Assembly: GCA_900472625.1 (NCBI GenBank)
Contig: UCIT01000060.1
Coordinates: 1 to 64,000, forward strand
Length of the DNA: 64,000 bases
DNA from: Hyphomicrobiales bacterium
GTDB lineage: Bacteria; Pseudomonadota; Alphaproteobacteria; Rhizobiales; Rhizobiaceae
Direction of reading: 5' to 3'
Shown: positions 56,317 to 64,000 of the stretch, piece after piece
Layout of the letters: each line of letters begins with the position of its first letter
Position numbering within the stretch: position 1 is the first letter of the stretch
The notes under the pieces: generated by a model
What the model was told of the DNA's origin: nothing
Seen by the model: the letters and a program-made list of their open reading frames with translations, nothing else
Databases searched by the model: none
Position numbers and translations under genes: made by a program

Positions 56317-57357
56317 ATGCAAAACACATTGAAGACGTTGGCGGCGACGCTGATTGCAGGAACGCTGATGGCCGGCAGCACGCTTGCCGCCGGCATCGAT
56401 GGAGCGCCCGCACCGTTCGACAAGCGGCAGGTCAACATTGCCGTCGTCAGCTATCTCGGCGGCGGCGACTGGCTGCAGGCCTTCGAGGCCGGCGTCAAGC
56501 GCCAGGCCGACGCACTCGGCATCAAGGCCACCATCTCGCAGGCACGCAACGACAACGATACCGAGCGCACGCTGATCGAACAGGCAATCAATCTCGGCGT
56601 CGACGGCATCATCATCAACAACGGTCGCCCGGAAGTTCTGAAAGACGTTGCGCAGCAGGCGCTTGATGCGGGCATCAAGGTCGTCGCCTACGACGTCGAT
56701 CTCGACAATCCCGCTATTCCGCAGATTGAACAAAGCGATAAAGACATGGCGAGCCTCGTTCTCGATCAGGCGATCAAAGACAAGGGCGAAGGCTTCGTCG
56801 GCGGCGCCGTCTACGTTGCTGGCTTCGCGCCGCTCGACCGCCGCTACGCCGTATGGAAGGATTATGTCGCCAAGCATAACCTGACCGAGAAGGCCGTATG
56901 GGGCGTCGTCAACGACACCGTTCCGGCATCCGTCGCTGACCAGACCAAGGCCGTCCTGCGCGCCAATCCTGACATCTCGGTGATCTTCACACCGTGGGAC
57001 GAATTCGCCAAGGGCGCCAAGCTTGCGATCGACGAACTCGGCGTTGCCGACAAGGTGAAGATCTACGGCGTCGATACTTCGACCGCCGACATCCAGCTGA
57101 TGATCGAACCCGACAGCGCCTGGGTCGCGACCGCCGCCACCAATGCCGCCGTTGTCGGCGAAGTATCGGTGCGCGCGCTTTCGCTTGATATTGCGGGCCA
57201 GTTTCCCGGCCGTTCTGTCCTGCTGAAGCCGACGCTGGTCACCGGCGACGATCTGATCAACAACAAGATCACCAGGATCGAGGATCTGCAGCAGAAGTTC
57301 CCGGCTTTTCTGAAGAGCGACGCCGCAACGGCGCCATGGATCCAGCCGCTGAACTGA
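56317..57357 (+). CDS. Ribose-type ABC transporter substrate-binding protein (copy 2)
   Basis: A 346-residue RbsB-type protein, paralogous to the one encoded at 52387-53433 on the other strand. Residues 1-24 are a signal peptide (GTLMAGSTLAA-G). Shared features are DGAPAPFDK, ISYxxxGDxxQAxxAG-type spacing, VAGFAPLDRR and TAPWI at the end. AAGGAGAGA precedes the start. Two binding proteins for one permease/ATPase pair would widen the ligand range. Confidence 0.9.
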   Translation: MQNTLKTLAATLIAGTLMAGSTLAAGIDGAPAPFDKRQVNIAVVSYLGGGDWLQAFEAGVKRQADALGIKATISQARNDNDTERTLIEQAINLGVDGIIINNGRPEVLKDVAQQALDAGIKVVAYDVDLDNPAIPQIEQSDKDMASLVLDQAIKDKGEGFVGGAVYVAGFAPLDRRYAVWKDYVAKHNLTEKAVWGVVNDTVPASVADQTKAVLRANPDISVIFTPWDEFAKGAKLAIDELGVADKVKIYGVDTSTADIQLMIEPDSAWVATAATNAAVVGEVSVRALSLDIAGQFPGRSVLLKPTLVTGDDLINNKITRIEDLQQKFPAFLKSDAATAPWIQPLN

Positions 57358-57374
57358 TCGGCCGCACACATCGC

Positions 57375-57401
57375 AGCGCCGCCCTTACCGGCGGCGCTTT
57401 T
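57375..57401 (+). terminator. Intrinsic terminator after copy-2 binding-protein gene
   Basis: AGCGCCGCC and GGCGGCGCT (9 bp), 6-nt loop, followed by TTTTCTATTT. This is the only hairpin after a binding-protein gene in the window with a proper T-run; it separates the transporter genes from the LVIVD gene. Confidence 0.8.
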
Positions 57402-57433
57402 CTATTTCATCCGACAAGATACAGGTGACGACA

Positions 57434-58690
57434 ATGGCTGACGCCAACGATCTTCCACGCCCGGATTTCGCACGTAACATGAAGCTGATCGGCCACTCGG
57501 ATATCGGTGGCCGCGGCGACGGACTGCAGCTGATGGTGCATCGGGGTCACGCCTATGTCGCGCATCCATGGTCACAGGGTTTCTCGATCGTCGATGTCCG
57601 CGATCCGAAGCGGCCGGGCGCCGTCACCTACGTGCCGGCCCCCGCCAACACCTGGAACATCCATCTGCAGACGCACGACGATCTGCTGCTGGTGATCAAC
57701 GCCCTCGACCTTTTCGCCGACGTTGAGACGTTCCAAGACGAGAAGACATATTACACGAAGTCCGTCGGCGAGACCGTCGCGGGTAGGAAGAAGAGCCGGT
57801 CCTGGACGGCGGGCATGACGGTTTTCGATATCTCGACCCCCGATAAGCCGCGCAAGATCGGGCAGCTCGATGTGGATGGCGTCGGCTTCCATCGCCTCTG
57901 GTATGTCGGCGGTCGTTATGCCTACGCCTCGGCGCTGCTGGACGGCTTTTCCGACTATATCTTCGTGACCATCGATCTCGCGGATCCGGCCCGGCCGGAA
58001 ATCGTCGGCCGCTGGTGGTTGCCCGGCATGAACACCGCCGCGGGCGAGACGTCGGCTGCGCCTGAAGGAAAACGCTACGCGCTGCACCACGCGCTGGTTT
58101 CGGGCGACACGGCCTATGCCTGCTGGCGGGACGGCGGCCTGACGCTGCTCGACATCAAGGATCACGCGGAACCGAAGCTGATCGCCCACCGCAGCTGGTC
58201 TCCGCCCTATGGCGGCGGCACGCATTCACCGCTTCCCTTGCCGGGTCGAGGACTTCTGGTGGTTGCCGACGAGGCCATGCTCGACAATGAAGAGGACGGG
58301 CGCAAGCACACATGGATATTCGACATCCGCGAGCCCTGGAACCCGATCAGCATCTCCACCTTCCCCATCCCCGACGAGGCGGATTATGTCGCCAAGGGCG
58401 GCCACTTCGGGCCGCACAACTTGCACGAAAACCGTCCCGGCTCCTTCGTCTCCGAGACTCTGATCTTCGCCACCTGGCAGAATGCCGGCATCCGCGCCTT
58501 CGACATCTCCGATCCGTACCACCCGCGCGAAACCGGCGCGCTGGTTCCCGCCGCGCCGAGAACGATGACCGACAAGCGCCCCGGTCGCCCGCAAGTCATC
58601 CAATCGGCAGATGTGTTCGTCGATGCGCAGGGACTGATCTACGCGACGGACTACAATGCAGGTCTCGAGATCATCGAATACGGCGGCTGA
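57434..58690 (+). CDS. LVIVD-repeat beta-propeller protein
   Basis: A 418-residue protein built of repeats with the LVIVD-like core: GFSIVDVRDPKRPG, GMTVFDISTPDKPRKIGQL, FVTIDLADPARPEIVG, GLTLLDIKDHAEPK, HTWIFDIREPWNP and GIRAFDISDPYHPRETG. These make a beta-propeller. There is no signal peptide, so it is likely cytoplasmic, unlike many secreted LVIVD proteins. Start ATG 57434; a GTG 9 nt upstream is possible. Conserved His residues (SYG-less HxxH patterns such as HFGPHNLHEN and YALHHALV) could bind a metal. Function unknown; lies between two ribose-type importers. Confidence 0.8.
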   Translation: MADANDLPRPDFARNMKLIGHSDIGGRGDGLQLMVHRGHAYVAHPWSQGFSIVDVRDPKRPGAVTYVPAPANTWNIHLQTHDDLLLVINALDLFADVETFQDEKTYYTKSVGETVAGRKKSRSWTAGMTVFDISTPDKPRKIGQLDVDGVGFHRLWYVGGRYAYASALLDGFSDYIFVTIDLADPARPEIVGRWWLPGMNTAAGETSAAPEGKRYALHHALVSGDTAYACWRDGGLTLLDIKDHAEPKLIAHRSWSPPYGGGTHSPLPLPGRGLLVVADEAMLDNEEDGRKHTWIFDIREPWNPISISTFPIPDEADYVAKGGHFGPHNLHENRPGSFVSETLIFATWQNAGIRAFDISDPYHPRETGALVPAAPRTMTDKRPGRPQVIQSADVFVDAQGLIYATDYNAGLEIIEYGG

Positions 58691-58933
58691 CGGCGTCAGT
58701 CCGCTTACGTAGGATAGGGAATGATACGGCGTCCGGGTTCATGTCCGGCGGTTATTTTCTGGGGCGAGCGGCGAACGCGCCGCTTGACGAAACACAAGCC
58801 AATGAAAAGCGCCTACGGCCATGCATTTCATCCCGGCGATCATTCCTCCGAGACGCCCGCATTTGGAAAAGCGTTTCTCTCAATTCCGGATAATCTACAT
58901 ATTCTATGGATATTAAAGGAAGAGGGACACCAC

Positions 58934-59947
58934 ATGACTGACGAAACCAAATCAGGGCTTGGACGCCGCGAAATCCTGAAGTTTGCTGCGGTTGCAGGCG
59001 CGACATTCGCGGGCACCAGTCTGCTCGCCAGCACCACCGCAATCGCTGCCGATGACGAGGGCCTGTCGCTGAAGGGCAAGCGCATCGGCATCAGCGCCAC
59101 CGGCACCGACCACTATTTCGACTTACAGGCCTACAACGCCCAGATCGAGGAAGTGAAGCGGCTTGGCGGCGAGCCGATCGCGGTTGATGCCGGCCGTAAC
59201 GACGGCAAGCTGGTCGCGCAATTGCAGACTCTGGTGGCGCAGAAGCCGGATGCGATCGTGCAGATCCTCGGCACGCTGAGCGTTATTGACCCGTGGCTGA
59301 AGAAGGCGCGCGATGCCGGCATTCCGGTGCTGACGGTCGATGTCGGATCCACTCACTCGCTCAACAACACCACCTCCGACAATTGGGGCATCGGCAAGGA
59401 TCTGGCGCTACAGCTCGTCTCCGACATCGGCGGCGAAGGCAACATCGTGGTGTTCAACGGCTTTTACGGCGTGACTCCGTGCGCCATCCGCTACGATCAG
59501 CTCGTCAATGTCGTCAAATACTTCCCGAAGGTTAAGATCATCGAGCCTGAACTGCGCGATGTCATTCCGAACACGGTGCAGGATGCATTCACGCAGATAA
59601 CCGCGATCCTGAACAAGTATCCCGAGAAGGGCTCGATCAAGGCGATCTGGTCGGCTTGGGACATCCCGCAACTCGGCGCCACGCAGGCGCTTGCGGCGGC
59701 AGGCCGCACTGAAATCCGCACCTACGGCGTCGATGGAAGTCCGGAAGTCCTGCAGCTCGTGGCCGATCCGAACTCGCCCGCCGGTGCGGACGCGGCGCAA
59801 CAGCCGGCCGAGATCGGCCGGACCGCGATCCGCAACGTCGCCAAGCTGCTCGCCGGCCAGACGCTGCCGCGCGAAAGCTACGTTCCGGCACTGCTGGCAA
59901 CCAAGGCCAATGTTGCCGAGGTGACGAAGAAGCTCGGCATCGGCTGA
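58934..59947 (+). CDS. Ribose-type ABC transporter substrate-binding protein with Tat signal
   Basis: A 337-residue RbsB-type protein. The N-terminus GLGRREILKFAAVAGATFAG is a twin-arginine signal, so it is probably exported folded. The mature part has KGKRIGISATGTDHYFDLQAY, GEPIAVDAGRNDGKLVAQLQTLVAQKPDAIVQ and IWSAWDIPQLGATQAL. A Tat signal is unusual for a sugar-type binder and may mean a bound cofactor or early folding. The start follows AGGAAGAGGGA. ATPase and two permease genes follow, forming a second complete importer. Confidence 0.9.
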   Translation: MTDETKSGLGRREILKFAAVAGATFAGTSLLASTTAIAADDEGLSLKGKRIGISATGTDHYFDLQAYNAQIEEVKRLGGEPIAVDAGRNDGKLVAQLQTLVAQKPDAIVQILGTLSVIDPWLKKARDAGIPVLTVDVGSTHSLNNTTSDNWGIGKDLALQLVSDIGGEGNIVVFNGFYGVTPCAIRYDQLVNVVKYFPKVKIIEPELRDVIPNTVQDAFTQITAILNKYPEKGSIKAIWSAWDIPQLGATQALAAAGRTEIRTYGVDGSPEVLQLVADPNSPAGADAAQQPAEIGRTAIRNVAKLLAGQTLPRESYVPALLATKANVAEVTKKLGIG

Positions 59948-59958
59948 TACGAAAAACG

Positions 59959-59984
59959 GGAGATGCTGCCCTTGCAGCATCTCC
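59959..59984 (+). other. Intercistronic hairpin after Tat-type binding-protein gene
   Basis: Perfect 11-bp arms GGAGATGCTGC and GCAGCATCTCC with a 4-nt loop, 12 nt after the stop and 25 nt before the ATPase start. No T-run. Confidence 0.65.
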
Positions 59985-60008
59985 GCGCCTCTCATCGGGA
60001 TCGACAAT

Positions 60009-61559
60009 ATGACCTTAGCTTCACCTGTAGAGCAGGCGCAGGCGGATGATCATATCATCCGCTTCGATGGTATCATCAAGCGCTTTGGCGGCGCGCAGGC
60101 GCTAGCCGGCGCATCGCTCGCCGTTCGCCGCGGTACCGTCCATGGTCTGGTCGGCCAGAATGGTGCCGGAAAATCGACGTTGATCAAGATTCTCGCCGGC
60201 CTGCATAAGCCAGACGCAGGAACGATCGAAATCGAGGGGCAGCAGATCGGTCACCTGACACCGCATCTGGCCGAAACCCACGGCATCCATTTCATTCATC
60301 AGGACCGGCTGCTGGTGCCGACCTTCTCGGTTGGCGAAGCGCTGTTTCTTGGACGCGAACTGCGGATCGCCGGCACGCCCTTCCTCGACCGCCGGGGCAT
60401 GCAGCGACGGGCGAAGGAAACGCTTTTCGACTATTTCGGTCTAACCCTGCCGACCCACGCCTTGATCAGCGAACTCTCGACGGCAGAGCGTCAGATCGTA
60501 CAGATCACCCGGGCACTTCTGGCCCAGCCGAAAGTTCTGGTCTTCGACGAGCCGACCGCCGCTCTTGTCCGGCGTGAGGCCGATATCCTGTTCCGCCTGA
60601 TCCGTCGCCTGCGCGACGAGGGCGTGACGATCGTCTATATCTCGCACTATCTCAACGAGATCGAGGAACTGTGCGACGATGTCACTGTCCTGCGCAACGG
60701 CACGAACGTCGCTTCGCAGCCGATCGTCCAGACTTCCGCGAGCGCCATTGCACGACTGATGGTCGAGCGCGACATCGGCGACATGTTCCCGAAACGACAG
60801 GTTGAACTTGGCGATGAGATCCTGAAGGTCGAGGGTCTGACCGTTGCGAACCGCTTTGCCGATGTCAACTTCACGCTTCGCCGTGGTGAGGTACTCGGGA
60901 TTACCGGCCTGCTCGGCTCCGGCGCAAAGGATCTGGTGCGAACGCTTTTCGGGCTCGACCGGGCGCAGTCAGGACTGATCGACGTCGGCGGCACATCCAA
61001 GCCTGCCGGTACCCCGGCCACGGCGGTAGAGCGAAATCTGGCGCTGGTGCCGGAAGACAGACGCGGCCATGGCGTGGCACTCGGTCTCAGTATTGCCGAG
61101 AACATCACCCTATCCGGCCTTGGTCGCTATACCACCCTAGGCTTCCTGAACCACCGGCTTGAGGCCCGCGATAGCGACGACCTCATAAAGCGGCTGCAGA
61201 TCAAGGCGAGCGACCGCGATGCGCTGGTGCGAACGCTATCGGGTGGCAACCAGCAGAAGGTGGCGATCGCCAAATGGCTGAGCCGTCATTCGGATGTCTA
61301 TCTGCTCGACGAGCCGACCGTGGGAGTCGATATCGGTTCGAAGGTCGAAATCTACACGCTGATTGGCGAGCTTGCCGCGCGCGGCGCCGGGATGATCGTA
61401 TTGTCATCCGACCTTCCCGAGCTGGTCGGCATCACCGATCGCATCCTCGTCCTGTTCCGCGGACGCGTCACCCGCGAATTCATTTCCTCGGAAACCACAA
61501 CAGATGAAGTGCTGGCCGTTTCGACGGGCGCTTCGGAAAGACTGCGCCATGTCGGCTGA
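60009..61559 (+). CDS. Ribose-type ABC transporter ATP-binding protein (tandem ATPase, second system)
   Basis: A 516-residue RbsA-like protein. Domain 1: GQNGAGKSTLIKILAG, LSTAERQIVQITRAL, VLVFDEPTAAL. Domain 2: LSGGNQQKVAIAKWLSR and YLLDEPTVGVDIGSKVEI, but its Walker A is GLLGSGAKDL, lacking the Lys-Ser/Thr pair. Only domain 1 is expected to be a full ATPase site, as is common in this family. It overlaps the next permease gene by 11 bp. Confidence 0.92.
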   Translation: MTLASPVEQAQADDHIIRFDGIIKRFGGAQALAGASLAVRRGTVHGLVGQNGAGKSTLIKILAGLHKPDAGTIEIEGQQIGHLTPHLAETHGIHFIHQDRLLVPTFSVGEALFLGRELRIAGTPFLDRRGMQRRAKETLFDYFGLTLPTHALISELSTAERQIVQITRALLAQPKVLVFDEPTAALVRREADILFRLIRRLRDEGVTIVYISHYLNEIEELCDDVTVLRNGTNVASQPIVQTSASAIARLMVERDIGDMFPKRQVELGDEILKVEGLTVANRFADVNFTLRRGEVLGITGLLGSGAKDLVRTLFGLDRAQSGLIDVGGTSKPAGTPATAVERNLALVPEDRRGHGVALGLSIAENITLSGLGRYTTLGFLNHRLEARDSDDLIKRLQIKASDRDALVRTLSGGNQQKVAIAKWLSRHSDVYLLDEPTVGVDIGSKVEIYTLIGELAARGAGMIVLSSDLPELVGITDRILVLFRGRVTREFISSETTTDEVLAVSTGASERLRHVG

Positions 61560-62571
61560 TATTCAATTCGACGATACCGTCGATTTTCCTTCTGGCAAAG
61601 CGCCGCGGCGATCCGCCGGCGACTTCGCTGCCGCGTCGCTTCGGTTCGGCTCGCTGATCGCGTTCGCACTCATCCTCACCGTCTTCGCGCTGACGGCGCC
61701 TTACTTTCTCAGCATCGGCAATATCGGCAACGTGCTCGGCCAGTCGGCCATCTCGGGCGTGCTGGCGATCGGCCTGACCATCGTGCTGATTGCCGGCGGC
61801 GCCAATGTCGTGACCGGCGGCATCGATCTGTCGCTTGCCGCCAACATGGGGCTCAGCGCTGCCGTCTATGCGACGCTCACACAGCTTGGCTATGGCGATC
61901 CTGTCGCGATTGCCGGGGCACTGCTGACGGGGCTTGCGATCGGCGCCGTGAATGCCGCAGCCGTCGTCCTGGCCGGCATCGTGCCCCTCCTGGCGACGCT
62001 TGCCGTCATGAATGTGGTTGCCGGTCTTGAGCTGGTGCTGACGCAGAATACGGTGGTCCCGGCATCGACGGACTTCCTCACGATTTTGTCGGCGTCCGAT
62101 CGCTTCGGCATTCCACTGCTCGCCTATGTGCTCCTTGGCTTCACCGCCTTGGTAACGGCAATCGTTCAGTACACACCAACCGGCCTCGGGTTTTACGCCG
62201 TCGGCGAGTTTCCGGATGCGGCGCGCGCCGCCGGGCTACCGCTCAAGCGCCTGCTTGCCGGCGCCTTCCTCGCCAGCGGGTTGTGCGGCGGCATCGCCGG
62301 CATTCTGTCGGTATCCTATCTCAGCGGCAGCACCACAGGCTCGGGTGAAATGCTGCTGCCGGTCGTGGTCACGGCCTTGCTCGGCGCCGTGTTTTCACGC
62401 CGCCTCGTCCCGACGATTTCGGGAACGCTGCTTTCGGTCCTTATGGTTGGTTTCCTGATCAATGGATTTCAGTTGCTCAACATCTCCAGCACACTTGTCA
62501 GCGGCGTCCAGGGTGTCCTCATCCTCATCGTCGTTTCGGCGACGACGCTGCTGCGCAAACGGGAGATCTGA
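61549..62571 (+). CDS. Ribose-type ABC transporter permease (second system, first subunit)
   Basis: A 340-residue RbsC-like permease with a 45-residue hydrophilic N-terminus, then segments such as SLIAFALILTVFALTAPYFL and the blocks GLTIVLIAGGANVVTGGIDLSLAAN and PTGLGFYAVGEFPDAARAAGLP. ATG 61549 lies inside the ATPase gene end, which indicates coupled translation. It forms a pair with the permease encoded 3 bp downstream. Confidence 0.9.
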   Translation: MSADIQFDDTVDFPSGKAPRRSAGDFAAASLRFGSLIAFALILTVFALTAPYFLSIGNIGNVLGQSAISGVLAIGLTIVLIAGGANVVTGGIDLSLAANMGLSAAVYATLTQLGYGDPVAIAGALLTGLAIGAVNAAAVVLAGIVPLLATLAVMNVVAGLELVLTQNTVVPASTDFLTILSASDRFGIPLLAYVLLGFTALVTAIVQYTPTGLGFYAVGEFPDAARAAGLPLKRLLAGAFLASGLCGGIAGILSVSYLSGSTTGSGEMLLPVVVTALLGAVFSRRLVPTISGTLLSVLMVGFLINGFQLLNISSTLVSGVQGVLILIVVSATTLLRKREI

Positions 62572-62573
62572 TC

Positions 62574-63572
62574 TTGTCCGCCTCCAACACCATCTCCCTT
62601 GCCGGCGTCTCGCACTACCGGCCGCTGGCACTGCTGGCGCGGTTTGGCCTCGCCATCGCACTGGTTCTCGTCTCCGCCGTCTTCTCGGCGACGACGCCCT
62701 CCTTCTTGACGGGAGGGAACCTGCAGAGCCTGCTGGTCAACAATTTCACACTGCTCGCCATCGTCTCCATCGCCATGACCTTTGCCGTCTCAACGGGCGG
62801 CATCGATCTGTCGGTGGGAACAGCGGTCGACTTCGCCAGCTTTGCCTTCGTTTCGCTCGTACTGGCCGGTCAGCCGGTTGCAGTCGGCGTGCTCGGCGGC
62901 CTTGCAGCCGGCGCTGTCGTCGGTGGGTTCAACGCGATCCTGATTTCAGGAATCAGCGTCTCGCCCTTTCTGGCAACGCTTGGCACATTGTTTATCGGCC
63001 GCAGTATCCAGCAACTGCTGACCAATGGCGGCAATCCAGTCTATCTGCCACAGTCAGGGATTCCGGAGACCTTCCGCTTTCTGGGCCGGGGAAGCATTGC
63101 CGGCTTCCCCGTACCGCTCCTCATCGCCGTAACCGTAATCATCGCCGCAGCTGTCATTTTCGGCCGCACCCGTTTCGGCCGCGTAGCGCTGGCGATCGGC
63201 ATCCAGCCCAACGTCGTTCGCTATTCCGGCATCCGGCTTGACCGCAATGTGACCGTCACCTTCATCCTGACCGGCTTGATCGCCGCCATTGCCGGGCTGA
63301 TCCTGACCGCAACGGTGACCGTCTACATCCCTTCGTCCGGCAATGCATTTCTTCTCAATGCCATCGGCGCCACCTTCATCGGCACGACGCTGTCGCCGCT
63401 CGGTCGGCCGAATGTCGCGGGCACCGTGCTCGGGGTGCTTCTTCTCAGCGTCGTCGCCAACGGCTTGTTGCTGACGGGTCTGAATTTCTACTGGCAGCAG
63501 GTCGGCACCGGCACACTCATCTTCGCCGTGCTCGCCTTCAGCTTCATCAACCGAAAAACCGCCAGCGCTTGA
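62574..63572 (+). CDS. Ribose-type ABC transporter permease (second system, second subunit)
   Basis: A 332-residue RbsC-like permease with FGLAIALVLVSAVFSATTPSFL, SIAMTFAVSTGGIDLSVGTAVD and RTRFGRVALAIGIQPNVVRYSGI. The start codon is TTG 62574, 2 bp after the previous stop, with GGGAGAT at good spacing; no ATG gives a better start. A heterodimer of two RbsC-like permeases differs from the one-permease system encoded at 53.8-56.3 kb. Confidence 0.9.
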   Translation: MSASNTISLAGVSHYRPLALLARFGLAIALVLVSAVFSATTPSFLTGGNLQSLLVNNFTLLAIVSIAMTFAVSTGGIDLSVGTAVDFASFAFVSLVLAGQPVAVGVLGGLAAGAVVGGFNAILISGISVSPFLATLGTLFIGRSIQQLLTNGGNPVYLPQSGIPETFRFLGRGSIAGFPVPLLIAVTVIIAAAVIFGRTRFGRVALAIGIQPNVVRYSGIRLDRNVTVTFILTGLIAAIAGLILTATVTVYIPSSGNAFLLNAIGATFIGTTLSPLGRPNVAGTVLGVLLLSVVANGLLLTGLNFYWQQVGTGTLIFAVLAFSFINRKTASA

Positions 63573-63608
63573 TGTGCGCCGGCCGACAAGACATGCAGGA
63601 CAAATGAC

Positions 63609-64000
63609 ATGAGCCGTGAAATCCGCTTGAACGCCTTCGACATGAACTGCGTAGGGCACCAGTCACCGGGCCTGTGGCGCCACCCGCGCGACAAGTCCTG
63701 GACCTACAAGGACATGGACTACTGGGTTCATCTGGCCAAAATGCTGGAACGCGGCAAGTTCGACGGGCTGTTCATTGCCGACGTTCTCGGCGTCTACGAT
63801 GTGCTCAACGGCAATGTCGATGCGGCGCTAAAGCACTCTGCCCAGGTGCCGGTCAACGATCCGCTGCAACTGATTCCGACGATGGCCTACGTCACCGAGC
63901 ATCTGGGCTTCGGCCTCACGGCATCGCTCTCCTTCGAACACCCCTACACCTTCGCCCGACGCATCTCGACGCTCGACCATCTGACCAAGGGCCGTGTCGG
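63609..64000 (+). CDS. LLM-class FMN-dependent monooxygenase (NtaA/SnaA/DszA family), N-terminal part
   Basis: The first 130 residues are visible before the window ends. LNAFDMNCVGHQSPGLWRHPRD, LAKMLERGKFDGLFIADVLGVYD and DPLQLIPTMAYVTEHLGFGLTAS are typical of the NtaA/EmoA/DszA branch of luciferase-like monooxygenases, which use FMNH2 from a separate reductase to cleave C-N or C-S bonds. AGGACA precedes ATG 63609. Together with DszC/SfnB-like proteins it points to oxidative release of sulfite from an organosulfur compound; nitrilotriacetate-type substrates are the alternative. Confidence 0.9.
   Translation, partial: MSREIRLNAFDMNCVGHQSPGLWRHPRDKSWTYKDMDYWVHLAKMLERGKFDGLFIADVLGVYDVLNGNVDAALKHSAQVPVNDPLQLIPTMAYVTEHLGFGLTASLSFEHPYTFARRISTLDHLTKGRV

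Noticed and set aside
52387-63572. Reading the ribose-type systems as AI-2 (Lsr) uptake
   Set aside because: No lsrK, lsrF or lsrG-like gene is present and the neighbours are flavin oxidoreductases of sulfur metabolism.

Overview
The window is GC-rich, gene-dense DNA of an alphaproteobacterium, most likely Hyphomicrobiales/Rhizobiaceae. Pointers are the many ABC importers, short overlapping operons (ATGA, TGATG and GTGA junctions), a DUF982 protein, an AcnB-type aconitase and a mosaic palindromic repeat resembling the intergenic mosaic elements of rhizobia. The density of uptake and catabolic modules, each with its own regulator, suggests an accessory replicon or a chromosomal island. I saw no tRNA, rRNA, CRISPR array or intact transposase.

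Layout. (1) 1-5.5 kb: the end of a kinase-fold phosphotransferase, a taurine/nitrate-type ABC importer, and a convergent gene like the dimethylformamidase large subunit. (2) 5.9-9.6 kb: acnB, then a spacer holding a decayed class III cyclase gene. (3) 9.8-16.0 kb: a GntR regulator, a Cys/Met-type PLP lyase and a complete sugar-type ABC importer. (4) 16.0-19.9 kb: a worn region with a truncated oligopeptide ATPase, an unusually long hairpin, an SDR/ArsR divergent pair and small orphan genes. (5) 19.9-27.9 kb (minus strand): an amiC-amiR-led operon with a dipeptide-type importer and a formamidase/acetamidase. Its leader carries an intrinsic terminator that overlaps a possible antiterminator hairpin. 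(6) 28.0-41.7 kb (minus strand): a long LacI-controlled operon with a MocA-type dehydrogenase, CoA transferase, enoyl-CoA hydratase, aldehyde dehydrogenase, a glucose/mannose-type ABC importer, a GMC oxidoreductase and a decapitated flavoprotein. Two matching LacI-type operators lie upstream, 201 bp apart. (7) 41.8-48.5 kb: a LuxR regulator, aldo/keto reductase, isochorismatase-like hydrolase, MhqO-like dioxygenase with a divergent LysR gene, and a fatty acid desaturase. (8) 48.7-64.0 kb: a probable organosulfur-scavenging cluster with a PhnD-like protein, two SfnB/DszC-type flavin oxidoreductases, two ribose-type ABC systems, an LVIVD propeller protein and the start of an NtaA/DszA-type monooxygenase.

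A theme across the window is that six of the seven canonical binding-protein genes are followed directly by a strong GC hairpin. In four of them (in groups 3, 5, 6 and 8) the hairpin separates the binding protein from the next gene of what looks like the same operon. This fits a shared way of making much more binding protein than the downstream subunits. The most distinctive regulatory element is the AmiC/AmiR leader, and the most open biochemical questions concern the organosulfur cluster and the LacI-controlled CoA/aldehyde/GMC pathway.
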